Of a stretch of 64,000 nt of DNA, positions 1 through 7,907 are shown in pieces. The DNA comes from CAWUKT01 sp963923035 (GTDB taxonomy: Bacteria; Bacteroidota; Bacteroidia; J057; JADKCL01): assembly GCA_963923035.1 (NCBI GenBank), contig CAWUKT010000016.1:1-64000 (forward strand), given 5' to 3'. The position numbers and the translations under genes were made by a program. Each line of letters opens with the position of its first letter. The first letter of the stretch is position 1. The notes under the pieces are model-generated. The model had not been told where the DNA came from and did no database searches. It saw only the letters and a list, made by a program, of their open reading frames with translations.

Positions 1-309
1 AAACTCCGACTCTTGGCTGGGAATCAATTTGAATGGGCGTTTTTACACGGCCTCGCCGACACGGAAGTTTCTACAAAAACTAACCAAGTTTCTATGAATT
101 ATAACCAACCTTCTACCATTTCGCTCCGTTATTGCGGTTTTTGGCAACAAAAAATTGCCTATTTCACGAAATTTGCAACCCCGAAGGTAAATTTATAATT
201 GCCCACACTCCTCCGATACCGTTTCCATTTGTATTGTCCTTCCCCCTGACCTGGTCGCCCACCTTGCAGAACCCAGGCAAAATGCAGACTTTGATTCCAG
301 CGTCATCCC
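1..309. other. Intergenic leader before the first gene
   Basis: No convincing gene is visible here. The short open frames have no recognisable protein features. The stretch is AT-richer than the genes that follow and contains a TAAATTTA element at 188-195 preceded by TTTG at 172-175. That resembles a Bacteroidota promoter, but the 12-base spacing is shorter than usual. The region probably carries the promoter of the Crp/Fnr gene, and possibly of a gene left of the window. Confidence 0.4.
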
Positions 310-879
310 ATGGAACAACTCGCATTTTCCCTCCAACACGACTTCGGACTCCCCGCGCCGCTGGTGGCCCAGGTCCTCCCCTACTACCAACCCGAGACGG
401 TGCCCAAAGGGACCATTCTGCTGACCCAAGGCATGCACAGCCCCAAATCCTGGTGGATCCAGAGTGGCTACCTGCGCTTTTTCTCCCACTCCGACAAGAA
501 AGAAGTCACCCACTGGATCTTCGGGAAAAACCAATTGGTGACCGACGTGGCCAATTTCTACCTCCAGGAACCGGCCAAGTGGAATATCCAGGCCCTGACC
601 GAGACGACGACCTACTCCCTTACAACCGACGCTTACCAACAGCTGCGGCGAGATGTGGCGGACTGGGACTACTACGAAAAGCTCTTCCTCATCAAGCTCA
701 TGTCGGCGCTGGAGAACCGCGTCTATACCTTGGTTTCAATGAACGCCGAGGAGCGCTACCGCTTTCTCTTCGAGGCCGATCCCAACCTGTTCCTCGAATT
801 GCCCCTCCAATACATCGCCTCAATGCTCGGAATGACCCCGGAAACCCTGAGCCGCATCCGCGCCAAATCCATTTCTTGA
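310..879 (+). CDS. Crp/Fnr family transcriptional regulator
   Basis: A 189-residue cyclic-nucleotide-binding-fold regulator of the Crp/Fnr superfamily. Residues about 10-115 form the cNMP-binding beta-roll, with the 'PKGTILLTQG' turn near residue 32 and 'IQSGYLRFF' near residue 50. Residues about 130-187 hold the dimerisation helix and a helix-turn-helix ('YIASMLGMTPETLSRIR', about 168-184). This layout is typical of the many single-gene Bacteroidota members that sense unknown signals. No Fe-S cysteine set is visible, so it is not an FNR-type oxygen sensor. The Rieske oxygenase starts about 100 bases downstream on the same strand and could be a target; that is inference. The family call is firm, the ligand unknown. 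Confidence 0.85.
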   Translation: MEQLAFSLQHDFGLPAPLVAQVLPYYQPETVPKGTILLTQGMHSPKSWWIQSGYLRFFSHSDKKEVTHWIFGKNQLVTDVANFYLQEPAKWNIQALTETTTYSLTTDAYQQLRRDVADWDYYEKLFLIKLMSALENRVYTLVSMNAEERYRFLFEADPNLFLELPLQYIASMLGMTPETLSRIRAKSIS

Positions 880-975
880 TTTTTGTCAAAGGGAATCCCG
901 GCGACCGGGGATACTTTGGGAACCAGGCTTTAAACGGCCTTTTTTCCATTGTCCATACCCGAAAATCTCCGCCCC

Positions 976-2148
976 ATGCAACACGCGCAACAAATCCAGA
1001 CCATCGAAGCCGTCTTTGCCCAATTGGACCGGCAAAAGCAGCGAAAAGACGCCGATGGCATCACCCAGGCCATCGATGCCGAGCGGTACACTTCCGAGGA
1101 ACGCTATATAAAGGAGCGGGAGGTGCTCTTTCAGAACCATCCGGTCGTGGTGGGGGCGGCGGGACAATTGAAAAATGCGGGGGACTATTTCCTGAACGAC
1201 GCGACCGGCCTGCCGATCGTGGTCATCAAAGGCCAGGACGGGCATATTCGGGCTTTCTTAAATATGTGTCGGCACCGGGGCGTGAGGTTGTTGGAGGAGG
1301 AGACGGGGAATATTCGGAAAAACATCGTCTGCCCCTACCATGCGTGGGCCTACGATACCCAGGGCTGCCTGAAGGGGGTGTTCCATCCACAGGGCTTCAG
1401 CGATGTCAACAAGGAATCCCATAGCCTGATGGAACTGGACTGCTGGGTGCGGCTGGGCATGGTCTTCGTCGTGGCCAATCCTGATCAAAGGGGCGTCTTT
1501 GATATGGATGCGTGGTTGGCGGAGGTGGAAACCATCACCGAGGGCTTCGACCTCGGCGACCTGGTGCCCTACCACTTCAGCGGGGGCACCCAGGCCTGCA
1601 ATTGGAAATTGATTGTCGATGGCGCATTGGAAGGCTACCACTTCAAGATCGCCCACGCCAAGACCATTGGGCCCTATTTCCTCGACAATATGAGCCTCAA
1701 CACGGACAACCGGCTCCACAGTTCGATCATTTTCCCGAAACGCGCCCTCACAAAAATCAAGGAATTGCCGCCAGAGGAATGGCAACTGCGGCAGGGGGCC
1801 AATATCCTGCTCCACATTTTCCCCAATACCATCATCCTCATCGAACCTGACCACCTCATGGTCGTGACTTCCTTCCCCATCGACGCCACCACCACCCAGT
1901 TCCGTTCCTTTATGTTGTTGCCCGCAGAACCCACGACCCAGAAGGCCAAGGACTACTGGGACCTGAACGCAGACATCTTTTGGAAAGCGATCAGCGAGGA
2001 CAATGAAATGGCCGTTCTCCAACAGAAAAGTTTCAATGGGTTTTCCAAATCGCCTATGACGGTCGGGAGTTACGAGAAATTGCTGGTGCAGTTTGAGGAA
2101 TTGGTGGACCGGGCGCTGGAGGGAAAAAGTCTCATGGAACTCACCTAG
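976..2148 (+). CDS. Rieske-type aromatic ring-hydroxylating oxygenase, alpha subunit
   Basis: A 390-residue Rieske non-haem iron oxygenase. The Rieske [2Fe-2S] ligands are visible as C98-x-H100 ('MCRHRG') and C119-x2-H122 ('CPYHAW'). The catalytic domain follows, with 'NWKLIVDGALEGYHFKIAH' at about 209-227, supplying H222 and H227 as likely mononuclear iron ligands. In this family such proteins oxidise aromatic rings or methyl-ammonium compounds using electrons from a separate reductase, and no reductase or ferredoxin gene is adjacent. I chose the ATG at 976; an in-frame TTG at 949 would add nine residues without conserved features. The substrate cannot be read from sequence. SRPBCC-domain dioxygenases and carnitine/choline-type monooxygenases share this architecture. 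Confidence 0.85.
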   Translation: MQHAQQIQTIEAVFAQLDRQKQRKDADGITQAIDAERYTSEERYIKEREVLFQNHPVVVGAAGQLKNAGDYFLNDATGLPIVVIKGQDGHIRAFLNMCRHRGVRLLEEETGNIRKNIVCPYHAWAYDTQGCLKGVFHPQGFSDVNKESHSLMELDCWVRLGMVFVVANPDQRGVFDMDAWLAEVETITEGFDLGDLVPYHFSGGTQACNWKLIVDGALEGYHFKIAHAKTIGPYFLDNMSLNTDNRLHSSIIFPKRALTKIKELPPEEWQLRQGANILLHIFPNTIILIEPDHLMVVTSFPIDATTTQFRSFMLLPAEPTTQKAKDYWDLNADIFWKAISEDNEMAVLQQKSFNGFSKSPMTVGSYEKLLVQFEELVDRALEGKSLMELT

Positions 2149-2271
2149 GCGCATTTCCCCGCTCATTTCTCTCCTCCCCCACGCATTCGAAACTCCCTGT
2201 TGGTGAGGTTACAAAGAAGCCGGGCCCGAAACCTGCTTTTTAACAAGGCATTCCTTAATTTAGCCCTGCTT

Positions 2272-3258
2272 ATGAAAACACTTGTCACCGGAGGTTGCGG
2301 CTTCATTGGCAGCCACCTCGTGGATCTACTCCTCAGCAAGGGCGCCCACGTCACCGTTCTGGACAACCTGTCCACAGGTCGCCTCCAAAACCTCGACCAT
2401 GTCAAAGGCCACGAGCGCCTGAAGGTTCACATCGCGGACATCGCCGAGTACGATCAGATCGAAGCCCATTTTGAAGGCATCGACCGCGTCTACCACATTG
2501 CCGCCCTCGCCGACATCGTCCCGTCCATCCAGCGGCCCACGGATTACCACCGCTCCAATGTCCACGGCACGATCAATGTGTTGGAAGCCAGCCGCAAGCA
2601 CGACATCAAGCGGCTCGTCTACGCAGCTTCGTCCTCCTGCTACGGCATTCCGGATAATTATCCCACGGCCGAAACGGCGGAGATCCGCCCCGAGTACCCC
2701 TACGCACTCACCAAGTGGCTCGGGGAAGAGTACGTGATGCACTGGAACAAGATTTACAAGCTGCCCACCACTTCCCTCCGCTTTTTCAACGTCTACGGCC
2801 CCCGTTCCCGGACCTCCGGCACCTACGGCGCAGTCTTCGGCGTCTTCCTCGCCCAAAAACTGGCCGATAAGCCTTATACAATCGTCGGAGATGGCAAGCA
2901 GACGCGGGACTTTACCTACGTGACCGACGTCGCCGACGCCGTCTTTGCGGCTTCCGACCACGACGCGGCCATCGGCCAGGTGATGAACGTGGGCAGCAGC
3001 AACCATTATAGCATCAACCGCCTGACCGAGCTCCTCGGCGGCGAATCCACCCATATTCCCAAGCGGCCCGGCGAACCCGATTGTACCTTCGCCGATGTCA
3101 CCAAGATCAAGGACACCATCGGCTGGGAGGCCAAAGTGACCTTCGAACAAGGCGTCGCGAATATGCTGGACCACATCGATTATTGGCGGGAAGCGCCCGT
3201 CTGGGACGAGCAGTCCATTGAAGAAGCCACCAAAGACTGGTTCAAATACCTTTCCTAG
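2272..3258 (+). CDS. NAD-dependent epimerase/dehydratase (extended SDR, nucleotide-sugar)
   Basis: A 328-residue extended short-chain dehydrogenase acting on a nucleotide sugar. The Rossmann motif TGGCGFIG is at residues 6-13, an acidic residue (D31) ends beta-2 as expected for NAD binding, and the active site is Y144-x3-K148 ('YPYALTK') with an upstream serine cluster ('AASSSCYG', about 118-125). The C-terminal half contains the usual substrate-domain signatures ('RFFNVYGPRS', 'RDFTYVTDVADAV'). It resembles UDP-glucose 4-epimerase or UDP-glucuronate epimerase-type enzymes. It sits two bases upstream of a heptose-type kinase/nucleotidyltransferase, so it may edit the same activated sugar, comparable to HldD. 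The start is the ATG at 2272; an upstream in-frame start would add 24 unconserved residues. Confidence 0.85.
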   Translation: MKTLVTGGCGFIGSHLVDLLLSKGAHVTVLDNLSTGRLQNLDHVKGHERLKVHIADIAEYDQIEAHFEGIDRVYHIAALADIVPSIQRPTDYHRSNVHGTINVLEASRKHDIKRLVYAASSSCYGIPDNYPTAETAEIRPEYPYALTKWLGEEYVMHWNKIYKLPTTSLRFFNVYGPRSRTSGTYGAVFGVFLAQKLADKPYTIVGDGKQTRDFTYVTDVADAVFAASDHDAAIGQVMNVGSSNHYSINRLTELLGGESTHIPKRPGEPDCTFADVTKIKDTIGWEAKVTFEQGVANMLDHIDYWREAPVWDEQSIEEATKDWFKYLS

Positions 3259-3259
3259 C

Positions 3260-4789
3260 ATGAGAGAAAAAGTGATGACCCTGGAGGCGCTGGGGAAGAA
3301 GTGCCAGGAACTGAAGGCGGCCGGCAAGAAGATTGCCCATTGCCACGGCGTATTTGATTTGCTCCACCCTGGCCACCTGAAGCATTTTGAAGCGGCCCGC
3401 CAATTTGGCGATGTGCTGGTGGTGACCTTGACGGAAGACAAGTTCGTGAACAAGGGACCGGGCCGGCCGGTCTTCAACGAGCAGATCCGGTCGGAGACCC
3501 TGGCGGCGATCGAATACATTGATTATGTCGCGATCAACCGTTCTCCGATGGCGATTCCGGCCATCGAGGCGATCCAGCCCCAGGCCTATGTGAAGGGGCA
3601 GGACTATAAGAATGCAGTGGAGGACATTACGGGGGGCATCATCAAGGAAAAAAATGCGGTGGAGTCGTTCGGCGGCGAATTGGTCTTTACCGAAGAAATC
3701 CAGTTCAGTTCTTCCAAGCTGATCAACCGGCACCTCGACGACAAGGACACGGAGGTGAAGGACTTCCTGAAGCAAATGCGGGAAAATTTCGGCTACCAGT
3801 ACTTTGTGGACCGCTTTGAGGAGATTGGGAAATTGCGGGTGCTGGTGATCGGGGATGTGATCCTGGACGAATACCAATTTGTGAGTCCGCTCGGCAAGTC
3901 TTCGAAGTCGGCGACGATCACGGCGAAGAAACTCAATACTGAAATCTATACCGGGGGTGTCCTGGCCGTCGCCAACCACGTGGCCGACTTTGTGGAGTCC
4001 GTGGACCTGGTGACCACCTACGGCATCAACGATGGCGTCAACTACGGCGATTTCATTCAGCAGAACCTCCACAAACGGGTGCGCTGGCACGGGGTCCATT
4101 TGCCCGAACGCCCCACGACCCTGAAACGTCGCTTCGTCGACAAGGTCTTCAACCACAAGCTGTTTGAGATCTACGAATACGACGATTCTCCGATGAATGA
4201 GGAGGAATGGGGGGAAGTGAAAGGGAAAATCGAAGCCCTCGCGGGCGGCTACGACATGGTGCTGGTGGCGGACTTCGGCCACAGCATCCTGGACCGGCGC
4301 CTGGTCGATTACCTGAGTGCCCTGCCGACCTTCCTCGCGGTGAATGCGCAGACGAACTCGGGGAACAAGGGCTACAATATGCTCACCAAGTACAAGCGCT
4401 GCGATTATTTCTCCATCGACAAGGAAGAAGCGCACCTCGCGTACCACGATAAGTTTGCGAACATCGTCGGGATCCAGCAATGGCTGATGGCGGAGACGCA
4501 GGCCAAGATTGGCACCATCACCCTGGGCCGGAATGGTGCCCTGGTGCGGGTCGCGGAAGAAGGCCGCTCCGTACAGGCCCCCATTCTCTCGAATGAGGTG
4601 GTCGATACGATCGGAGCGGGCGACGCCTTCCTGGCCATCACCTCGCTGATGGCACGGCTGGGCAGCAGCCCGGAGGAGCTGGCCTTCGTGGGTAATGCCG
4701 TGGGCGCCATGGCCGTGCGCATCCTGGGCAACAAGTCCTTTATTGAAAAAACTCCTTTGTTAAAATACATCAAAACCCTACTTTCCTGA
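3260..4789 (+). CDS. Bifunctional sugar nucleotidyltransferase-PfkB kinase (HldE-like, reversed domain order)
   Basis: A 509-residue fusion. Residues 1-165 are a cytidylyltransferase-like domain with the HxGH signature (HPGH, 36-39) inside 'GVFDLLHPGHLKHF'. Residues about 185-509 are a PfkB/ribokinase-type sugar kinase ending in 'DTIGAGDAF' (449-457, catalytic D455). In Escherichia coli HldE the kinase comes first and the nucleotidyltransferase second; here the order is the other way round. The gene begins right after the SDR gene and a SIS-domain isomerase gene begins two bases after its stop, giving epimerase, kinase/nucleotidyltransferase and isomerase in one operon. That set matches an ADP/GDP-heptose-like activated-sugar pathway for lipopolysaccharide or a surface glycan. 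The exact sugar and nucleotide are unknown. Confidence 0.85.
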   Translation: MREKVMTLEALGKKCQELKAAGKKIAHCHGVFDLLHPGHLKHFEAARQFGDVLVVTLTEDKFVNKGPGRPVFNEQIRSETLAAIEYIDYVAINRSPMAIPAIEAIQPQAYVKGQDYKNAVEDITGGIIKEKNAVESFGGELVFTEEIQFSSSKLINRHLDDKDTEVKDFLKQMRENFGYQYFVDRFEEIGKLRVLVIGDVILDEYQFVSPLGKSSKSATITAKKLNTEIYTGGVLAVANHVADFVESVDLVTTYGINDGVNYGDFIQQNLHKRVRWHGVHLPERPTTLKRRFVDKVFNHKLFEIYEYDDSPMNEEEWGEVKGKIEALAGGYDMVLVADFGHSILDRRLVDYLSALPTFLAVNAQTNSGNKGYNMLTKYKRCDYFSIDKEEAHLAYHDKFANIVGIQQWLMAETQAKIGTITLGRNGALVRVAEEGRSVQAPILSNEVVDTIGAGDAFLAITSLMARLGSSPEELAFVGNAVGAMAVRILGNKSFIEKTPLLKYIKTLLS

Positions 4790-4790
4790 T

Positions 4791-5360
4791 ATGATCCGTT
4801 CATACATGGAAACCTTTACCCGGGCGCTGAATGCCACGGTGATCACCGACCGGGAAGGCAACGAATTGGCCCATGACGCGGCCTACGCCGATCTTGCGAA
4901 CTACCTCCTGTCGAAGAAGGCTTCGACCAATATGTTCCTGTTTGGCAATGGGGGGAGCAGCGGCATCATTTCCCACGCTGCGGTGGACTTCATGAATGCC
5001 TGCGGCTTTCGGGCGATGGCCCTCACCGACAACAGCCTCCTGACCTGTCAGGCGAATGATTTCGGGTACGAAAATGTCTTCCGCCAGCCGCTGAAGACGA
5101 TGCTGCGGGAAGGCGATGTGGTGCTGGGCGTGAGCAGTTCGGGCAAGAGCCCGAACATCATCAACGGCTGCACCTACGCCCACGAAAATGGGGCGTATGT
5201 GATCACCTTTTCCGGCTTCAAGGCCGACAACCCGTTGCGCCAGACGGGCGACATCAACTTTTGGCTGGGGGCGGAAGATTATGGAGTAGTGGAGATTGGC
5301 CACAGCTTGTTGATTCATATCCTCACCGACGAATTGATGAAGCACCACACCAAGCCCTGA
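4791..5360 (+). CDS. SIS-domain sugar isomerase (GmhA-like phosphoheptose isomerase)
   Basis: A 189-residue single SIS-domain protein of about the length of GmhA phosphoheptose isomerases. The sugar-phosphate-binding loop 'FGNGGSSGIISHAAVDF' (about 51-67) matches the GmhA 'GNGGSAADAxH' region, and 'VSSSGKSPNII' further on is the second SIS serine loop. GmhA converts sedoheptulose 7-phosphate to D-glycero-D-manno-heptose 7-phosphate, the step before the HldE kinase. Its position immediately after an HldE-like fusion therefore supports that role. The phosphatase GmhB that completes the pathway is not in the window. Other sugar phosphates remain possible because the loop differs from canonical GmhA (SSGIIS in place of SAADAQ). 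Confidence 0.75.
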   Translation: MIRSYMETFTRALNATVITDREGNELAHDAAYADLANYLLSKKASTNMFLFGNGGSSGIISHAAVDFMNACGFRAMALTDNSLLTCQANDFGYENVFRQPLKTMLREGDVVLGVSSSGKSPNIINGCTYAHENGAYVITFSGFKADNPLRQTGDINFWLGAEDYGVVEIGHSLLIHILTDELMKHHTKP

Positions 5361-5381
5361 GGGGGCGGGTGTCGTGTGGGG

Positions 5382-5415
5382 GTCAGGTGGTATCCACCTG
5401 ACAGAATTTCTTTTG
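5382..5415 (+). terminator. Hairpin terminator after the sugar operon
   Basis: A perfect 9-bp inverted repeat, GTCAGGTGG (5382-5390) and CCACCTGAC (5394-5402), is separated by three bases and followed by a weak T-rich run. It begins 21 bases after the SIS-domain stop. The stem is clear; the T tract is poor, so termination efficiency is uncertain. Confidence 0.55.
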
Positions 5416-5453
5416 CCCCGCTTTTTCTCCCTCTAATCCCTTAATTTTTATAC

Positions 5454-5933
5454 ATGATGCAGAAAGTCGGACTGGTTTGGGGCCTGGTGGTCCTGTTACT
5501 GTTGGGGATTGGCTGTAAAGACAAGCAGTATCTCGTCGGGTATTACTCGTATGAGGAGTACCAGGAGGTCTGCAAATGGGACAAATTTGTGGACGAAAAG
5601 TACACCCCCAAAGAGAAGTGGCTCGACTCCCTTCGGAGTCTGGACATGGACAGAAAGCTGTCGATGCAGCTGTTTTTGGGGTCCTATTGTCCCGATAGCA
5701 AGAAGTGGGTGCCGCGCTATTATGCCCTTGCGCCCGAACTTCCTGTCGCCAATGTGGAAATCATCAGTGTAGACACCACAAAAAAAGACGAAAAAGGTCT
5801 CTGGAAGGCGGTCGATTTAAAAAAAATCCCTACATTTATTATCTACGACGGTGACAATGAAGTGGGAAGGATCGTAGAGAAGCCCAAAGGTCGCCTGGAA
5901 AAAAATATCTTCCACATCCTGAAAAACATGTGA
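5454..5933 (+). CDS. Thioredoxin-like lipoprotein
   Basis: A 159-residue predicted lipoprotein. A short hydrophobic signal sequence ends in the lipobox LGIGC, with C21 the expected lipidated cysteine. The mature part resembles a thioredoxin fold: 'GSYCPDSKKWVPRY' occupies the place of the CxxC helix, and 'DLKKIPTFIIYDGDNEVGRI' is the cis-proline strand and following turn. Only the first active-site cysteine is present (CPDS), so a classical dithiol reductase mechanism looks unlikely; a monothiol or non-catalytic role is possible. It stands alone between a terminator-like hairpin and porG. A related family exists in Bacteroidota, but its function is unknown to me. Confidence 0.7.
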   Translation: MMQKVGLVWGLVVLLLLGIGCKDKQYLVGYYSYEEYQEVCKWDKFVDEKYTPKEKWLDSLRSLDMDRKLSMQLFLGSYCPDSKKWVPRYYALAPELPVANVEIISVDTTKKDEKGLWKAVDLKKIPTFIIYDGDNEVGRIVEKPKGRLEKNIFHILKNM

Positions 5934-5961
5934 ATAAATTTTCTTTTTAGGAAGGGGATGA

Positions 5962-5969
5962 TATATTTG
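5962..5969 (+). promoter_or_regulatory. Candidate -7 promoter element for porG
   Basis: TATATTTG matches the Bacteroidota -7 consensus TAnnTTTG and lies about 67 bases before the porG start. A second TAnnTTTR match (TAACTTTA, 6007-6014) lies closer to the gene. Either could be used. Confidence 0.4.
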
Positions 5970-6036
5970 TTTGCGCCGAAACATCGAATTTGAGCTGTTA
6001 GACTGATAACTTTAGTTTGTGAAAAAGCTGTTTCCT

Positions 6037-6894
6037 ATGAAATCTATAAAATACCTGTTGGCATTGGTAGCGGTGTGTTGGATGTTTACCGACCTCTCCG
6101 CCCAGTTCCGCAATCGCTACTTCTACGCCGGGGTATCTCTGGGTGCCACCAACTACAAAGGTGACCTGGATGATAACTTCACCCTGAAGTTTACCAAGCC
6201 CGGACTTGGCTTCGTCGGTGGATACCACTTTCATCCCCACATGTCGGCCCAGCTCGCTTTCAACCAAGGTTGGATGGGTGCTTCTGACGCCCGTGCGGCC
6301 ACGGACATCCCCCGTCGGCGCCGTAACCTCAGCTTCCGCTCTCCCCTGAGCGAAGTCGCTTTCACCCTCAAGTACGAATTCTTCGGCAACAACCGCCGTT
6401 ACAAATACCGTCCCGCATGGTCTCCCTATATCTTCGGTGGGATTGCGGTCTTCGCTTACAATCCCCAGGGCAAACTGGGTGATGAGTGGATCGACCTCCA
6501 GCCCCTCGGTACCGAAGGTCAGTTCCTCGCGGACTGTGGCTACGAAGATTGCCCGGATCCTTATTCCCTGGTCAACTTCGCCATTCCTTTCGGGATCGGT
6601 GTCCGCTACTCCCTCACGGAGAAGATCGACATCAGCGCTGAAATTGGTCTGCGCAAGACCTTCACGGACTACCTGGACGATGTTTCTGGTCAGTATGCCG
6701 ACTACGAAGCGCTTTACGCCCAGAACCCGACCGCAGCCCTCCTCTCCGACCGGATCGACCGCGCGGTCTATCCCCAGGGTGGCCGCTTCTGGAATGGCAT
6801 CCGGGGTGACAATACCCAGCAAGACTGGTACGTCATCTCCCTCGTTTCGGCGACATATATCCTTGATTGGGTGAAGTGTCCGAAATTCCGCTAG
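6037..6894 (+). CDS. porG: PorG-like outer-membrane beta-barrel protein (DUF6089)
   Basis: A 285-residue protein with an N-terminal signal peptide ending at 'LSAQ' and alternating aromatic/polar strands typical of an eight-stranded outer-membrane barrel. 'YFYAGVSLGATNYKGDLDD' near the N-terminus, 'GYHFHPHMSAQLAF' and 'PYIFGGIAVFAYNP' are characteristic of the DUF6089/PorG family. PorG is an outer-membrane component of the type IX secretion system, and in Bacteroidota it is often encoded beside uppS and bamA, exactly as here. I start at the ATG at 6037, which opens directly on the signal peptide; a GTG at 6019 would add six residues. A strong terminator follows, so it is probably transcribed separately from uppS. 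Assignment rests on family resemblance plus synteny. Confidence 0.8.
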   Translation: MKSIKYLLALVAVCWMFTDLSAQFRNRYFYAGVSLGATNYKGDLDDNFTLKFTKPGLGFVGGYHFHPHMSAQLAFNQGWMGASDARAATDIPRRRRNLSFRSPLSEVAFTLKYEFFGNNRRYKYRPAWSPYIFGGIAVFAYNPQGKLGDEWIDLQPLGTEGQFLADCGYEDCPDPYSLVNFAIPFGIGVRYSLTEKIDISAEIGLRKTFTDYLDDVSGQYADYEALYAQNPTAALLSDRIDRAVYPQGGRFWNGIRGDNTQQDWYVISLVSATYILDWVKCPKFR

Positions 6895-6914
6895 GAAACA
6901 CACAATATTCATAC

Positions 6915-6957
6915 GAAAAGAGCGTATTAGATGAGACCTAATACGCTCTTTTCTTTT
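6915..6957 (+). terminator. Strong intrinsic terminator after porG
   Basis: A perfect 16-bp inverted repeat (6915-6930 and 6938-6953) with a seven-base loop ends in a T-rich run. The upstream A-rich arm can also serve as the T tract on the opposite strand, but no minus-strand gene lies nearby. It separates porG from the uppS-bamA-ompH cluster. Confidence 0.85.
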
Positions 6958-7132
6958 ATGGAACCAGAAGTATTCGATTGAGAAGTGCTTAAAATGGCGC
7001 AGGGGAAAAAGAATTGGAATTGAGAAGCTCCCACGAGGGGCTTCGAATGTCCTGTTTCTCCCAAATGGCTTTTTTTGCGGAGCCAAGCCTGTCCCAGAAG
7101 CCGCATTTCTTCGATATGTGTTGAATTCTTCG

Positions 7133-7140
7133 TAAATTTG
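7133..7140 (+). promoter_or_regulatory. Candidate -7 promoter element for uppS-bamA-ompH
   Basis: TAAATTTG matches TAnnTTTG and is followed by a 17-base leader before the uppS ATG at 7158. It lies downstream of the porG terminator, so it would supply the separate promoter this cluster needs. No perfect TTTG sits at ideal distance upstream. Confidence 0.5.
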
Positions 7141-7157
7141 CCCACCTGTTTCCTCAA

Positions 7158-7907
7158 ATGGAAAGCCCCAAAGAACATATTGATTTGCAGGCACTTCCTA
7201 ATCACGTTGCGATCATCATGGACGGCAACGGAAGGTGGGCAAAGCAAAAGGGAAATCGCCGGATTTTCGGTCACCAAAATGCACTCAAAGCGGTGCGGGA
7301 GGTGATTGAGGCCGGAGTGGAATTGAATTTGGGGTATGTTACCCTGTATACCTTTTCGACGGAGAATTGGAAACGTCCCAAGGCGGAGGTGCTCGGACTG
7401 ATGGAATTGTTGGTCCGGACCATTCGCAAAGAGACGCCCATTTTGCTGGAAAATAATATCCGGCTCCGGGCGATAGGGAATATCGAGGACCTGCCTTCCC
7501 GGCCGTACAGAGAGCTGATGAAAAGCATGGAGTTGACCCGCGACAATACGGGACTGACTCTGACGCTGGCCCTCAGCTACGGTGGCCGGGCGGATATCCT
7601 CGCCGCCGTCAACCGCATTGCGGCCAAGGCGGAAAACGGGGAATTGATTCCGGGACAGATTACCGAAGCCGACCTGCGGAAGGAGATGAGTACGCATTAC
7701 ATGCCCGACCCGGAACTGATGATCCGGACCTCGGGCGAGTTTCGCATCTCAAACTTCCTGCTGTGGGAACTGGCTTATTCTGAAATCTACATCGCACAAA
7801 AGTTTTGGCCGGATTTCAGCCGCGACGACCTTTACCAGGCAATTTTAGATTACCAGCGCCGGGAACGACGATTTGGCATGATCTCCGAACAAATTAACAC
7901 GCTATGA
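7158..7907 (+). CDS. uppS: Isoprenyl transferase (undecaprenyl diphosphate synthase)
   Basis: A 249-residue cis-prenyltransferase that condenses isopentenyl diphosphate onto farnesyl diphosphate to make the undecaprenyl carrier lipid for peptidoglycan and O-antigen. Hallmarks are 'HVAIIMDGNGRWAKQKG' at 16-32, with catalytic D22 and the phosphate-binding 'GNGRW' loop, 'LYTFSTENWKRP' in the middle, and the C-terminal 'MIRTSGEFRISNFLLWELAYSE'. Length and motifs are canonical. The stop overlaps the bamA start by four bases (ATGA), indicating translational coupling. The same gene order is seen in other Bacteroidota. Confidence 0.95.
   Translation: MESPKEHIDLQALPNHVAIIMDGNGRWAKQKGNRRIFGHQNALKAVREVIEAGVELNLGYVTLYTFSTENWKRPKAEVLGLMELLVRTIRKETPILLENNIRLRAIGNIEDLPSRPYRELMKSMELTRDNTGLTLTLALSYGGRADILAAVNRIAAKAENGELIPGQITEADLRKEMSTHYMPDPELMIRTSGEFRISNFLLWELAYSEIYIAQKFWPDFSRDDLYQAILDYQRRERRFGMISEQINTL

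Noticed and set aside
13..198. A 61-codon open frame at the left edge
   Set aside because: No start context, no family resemblance, and it overlaps AT-rich presumed regulatory sequence.
132..1424. A 430-codon open frame overlapping the Crp/Fnr and Rieske genes
   Set aside because: It is proline/arginine-rich with no domain pattern and lies across two genes with clear family motifs in another frame. It is a shadow of GC-rich coding sequence.
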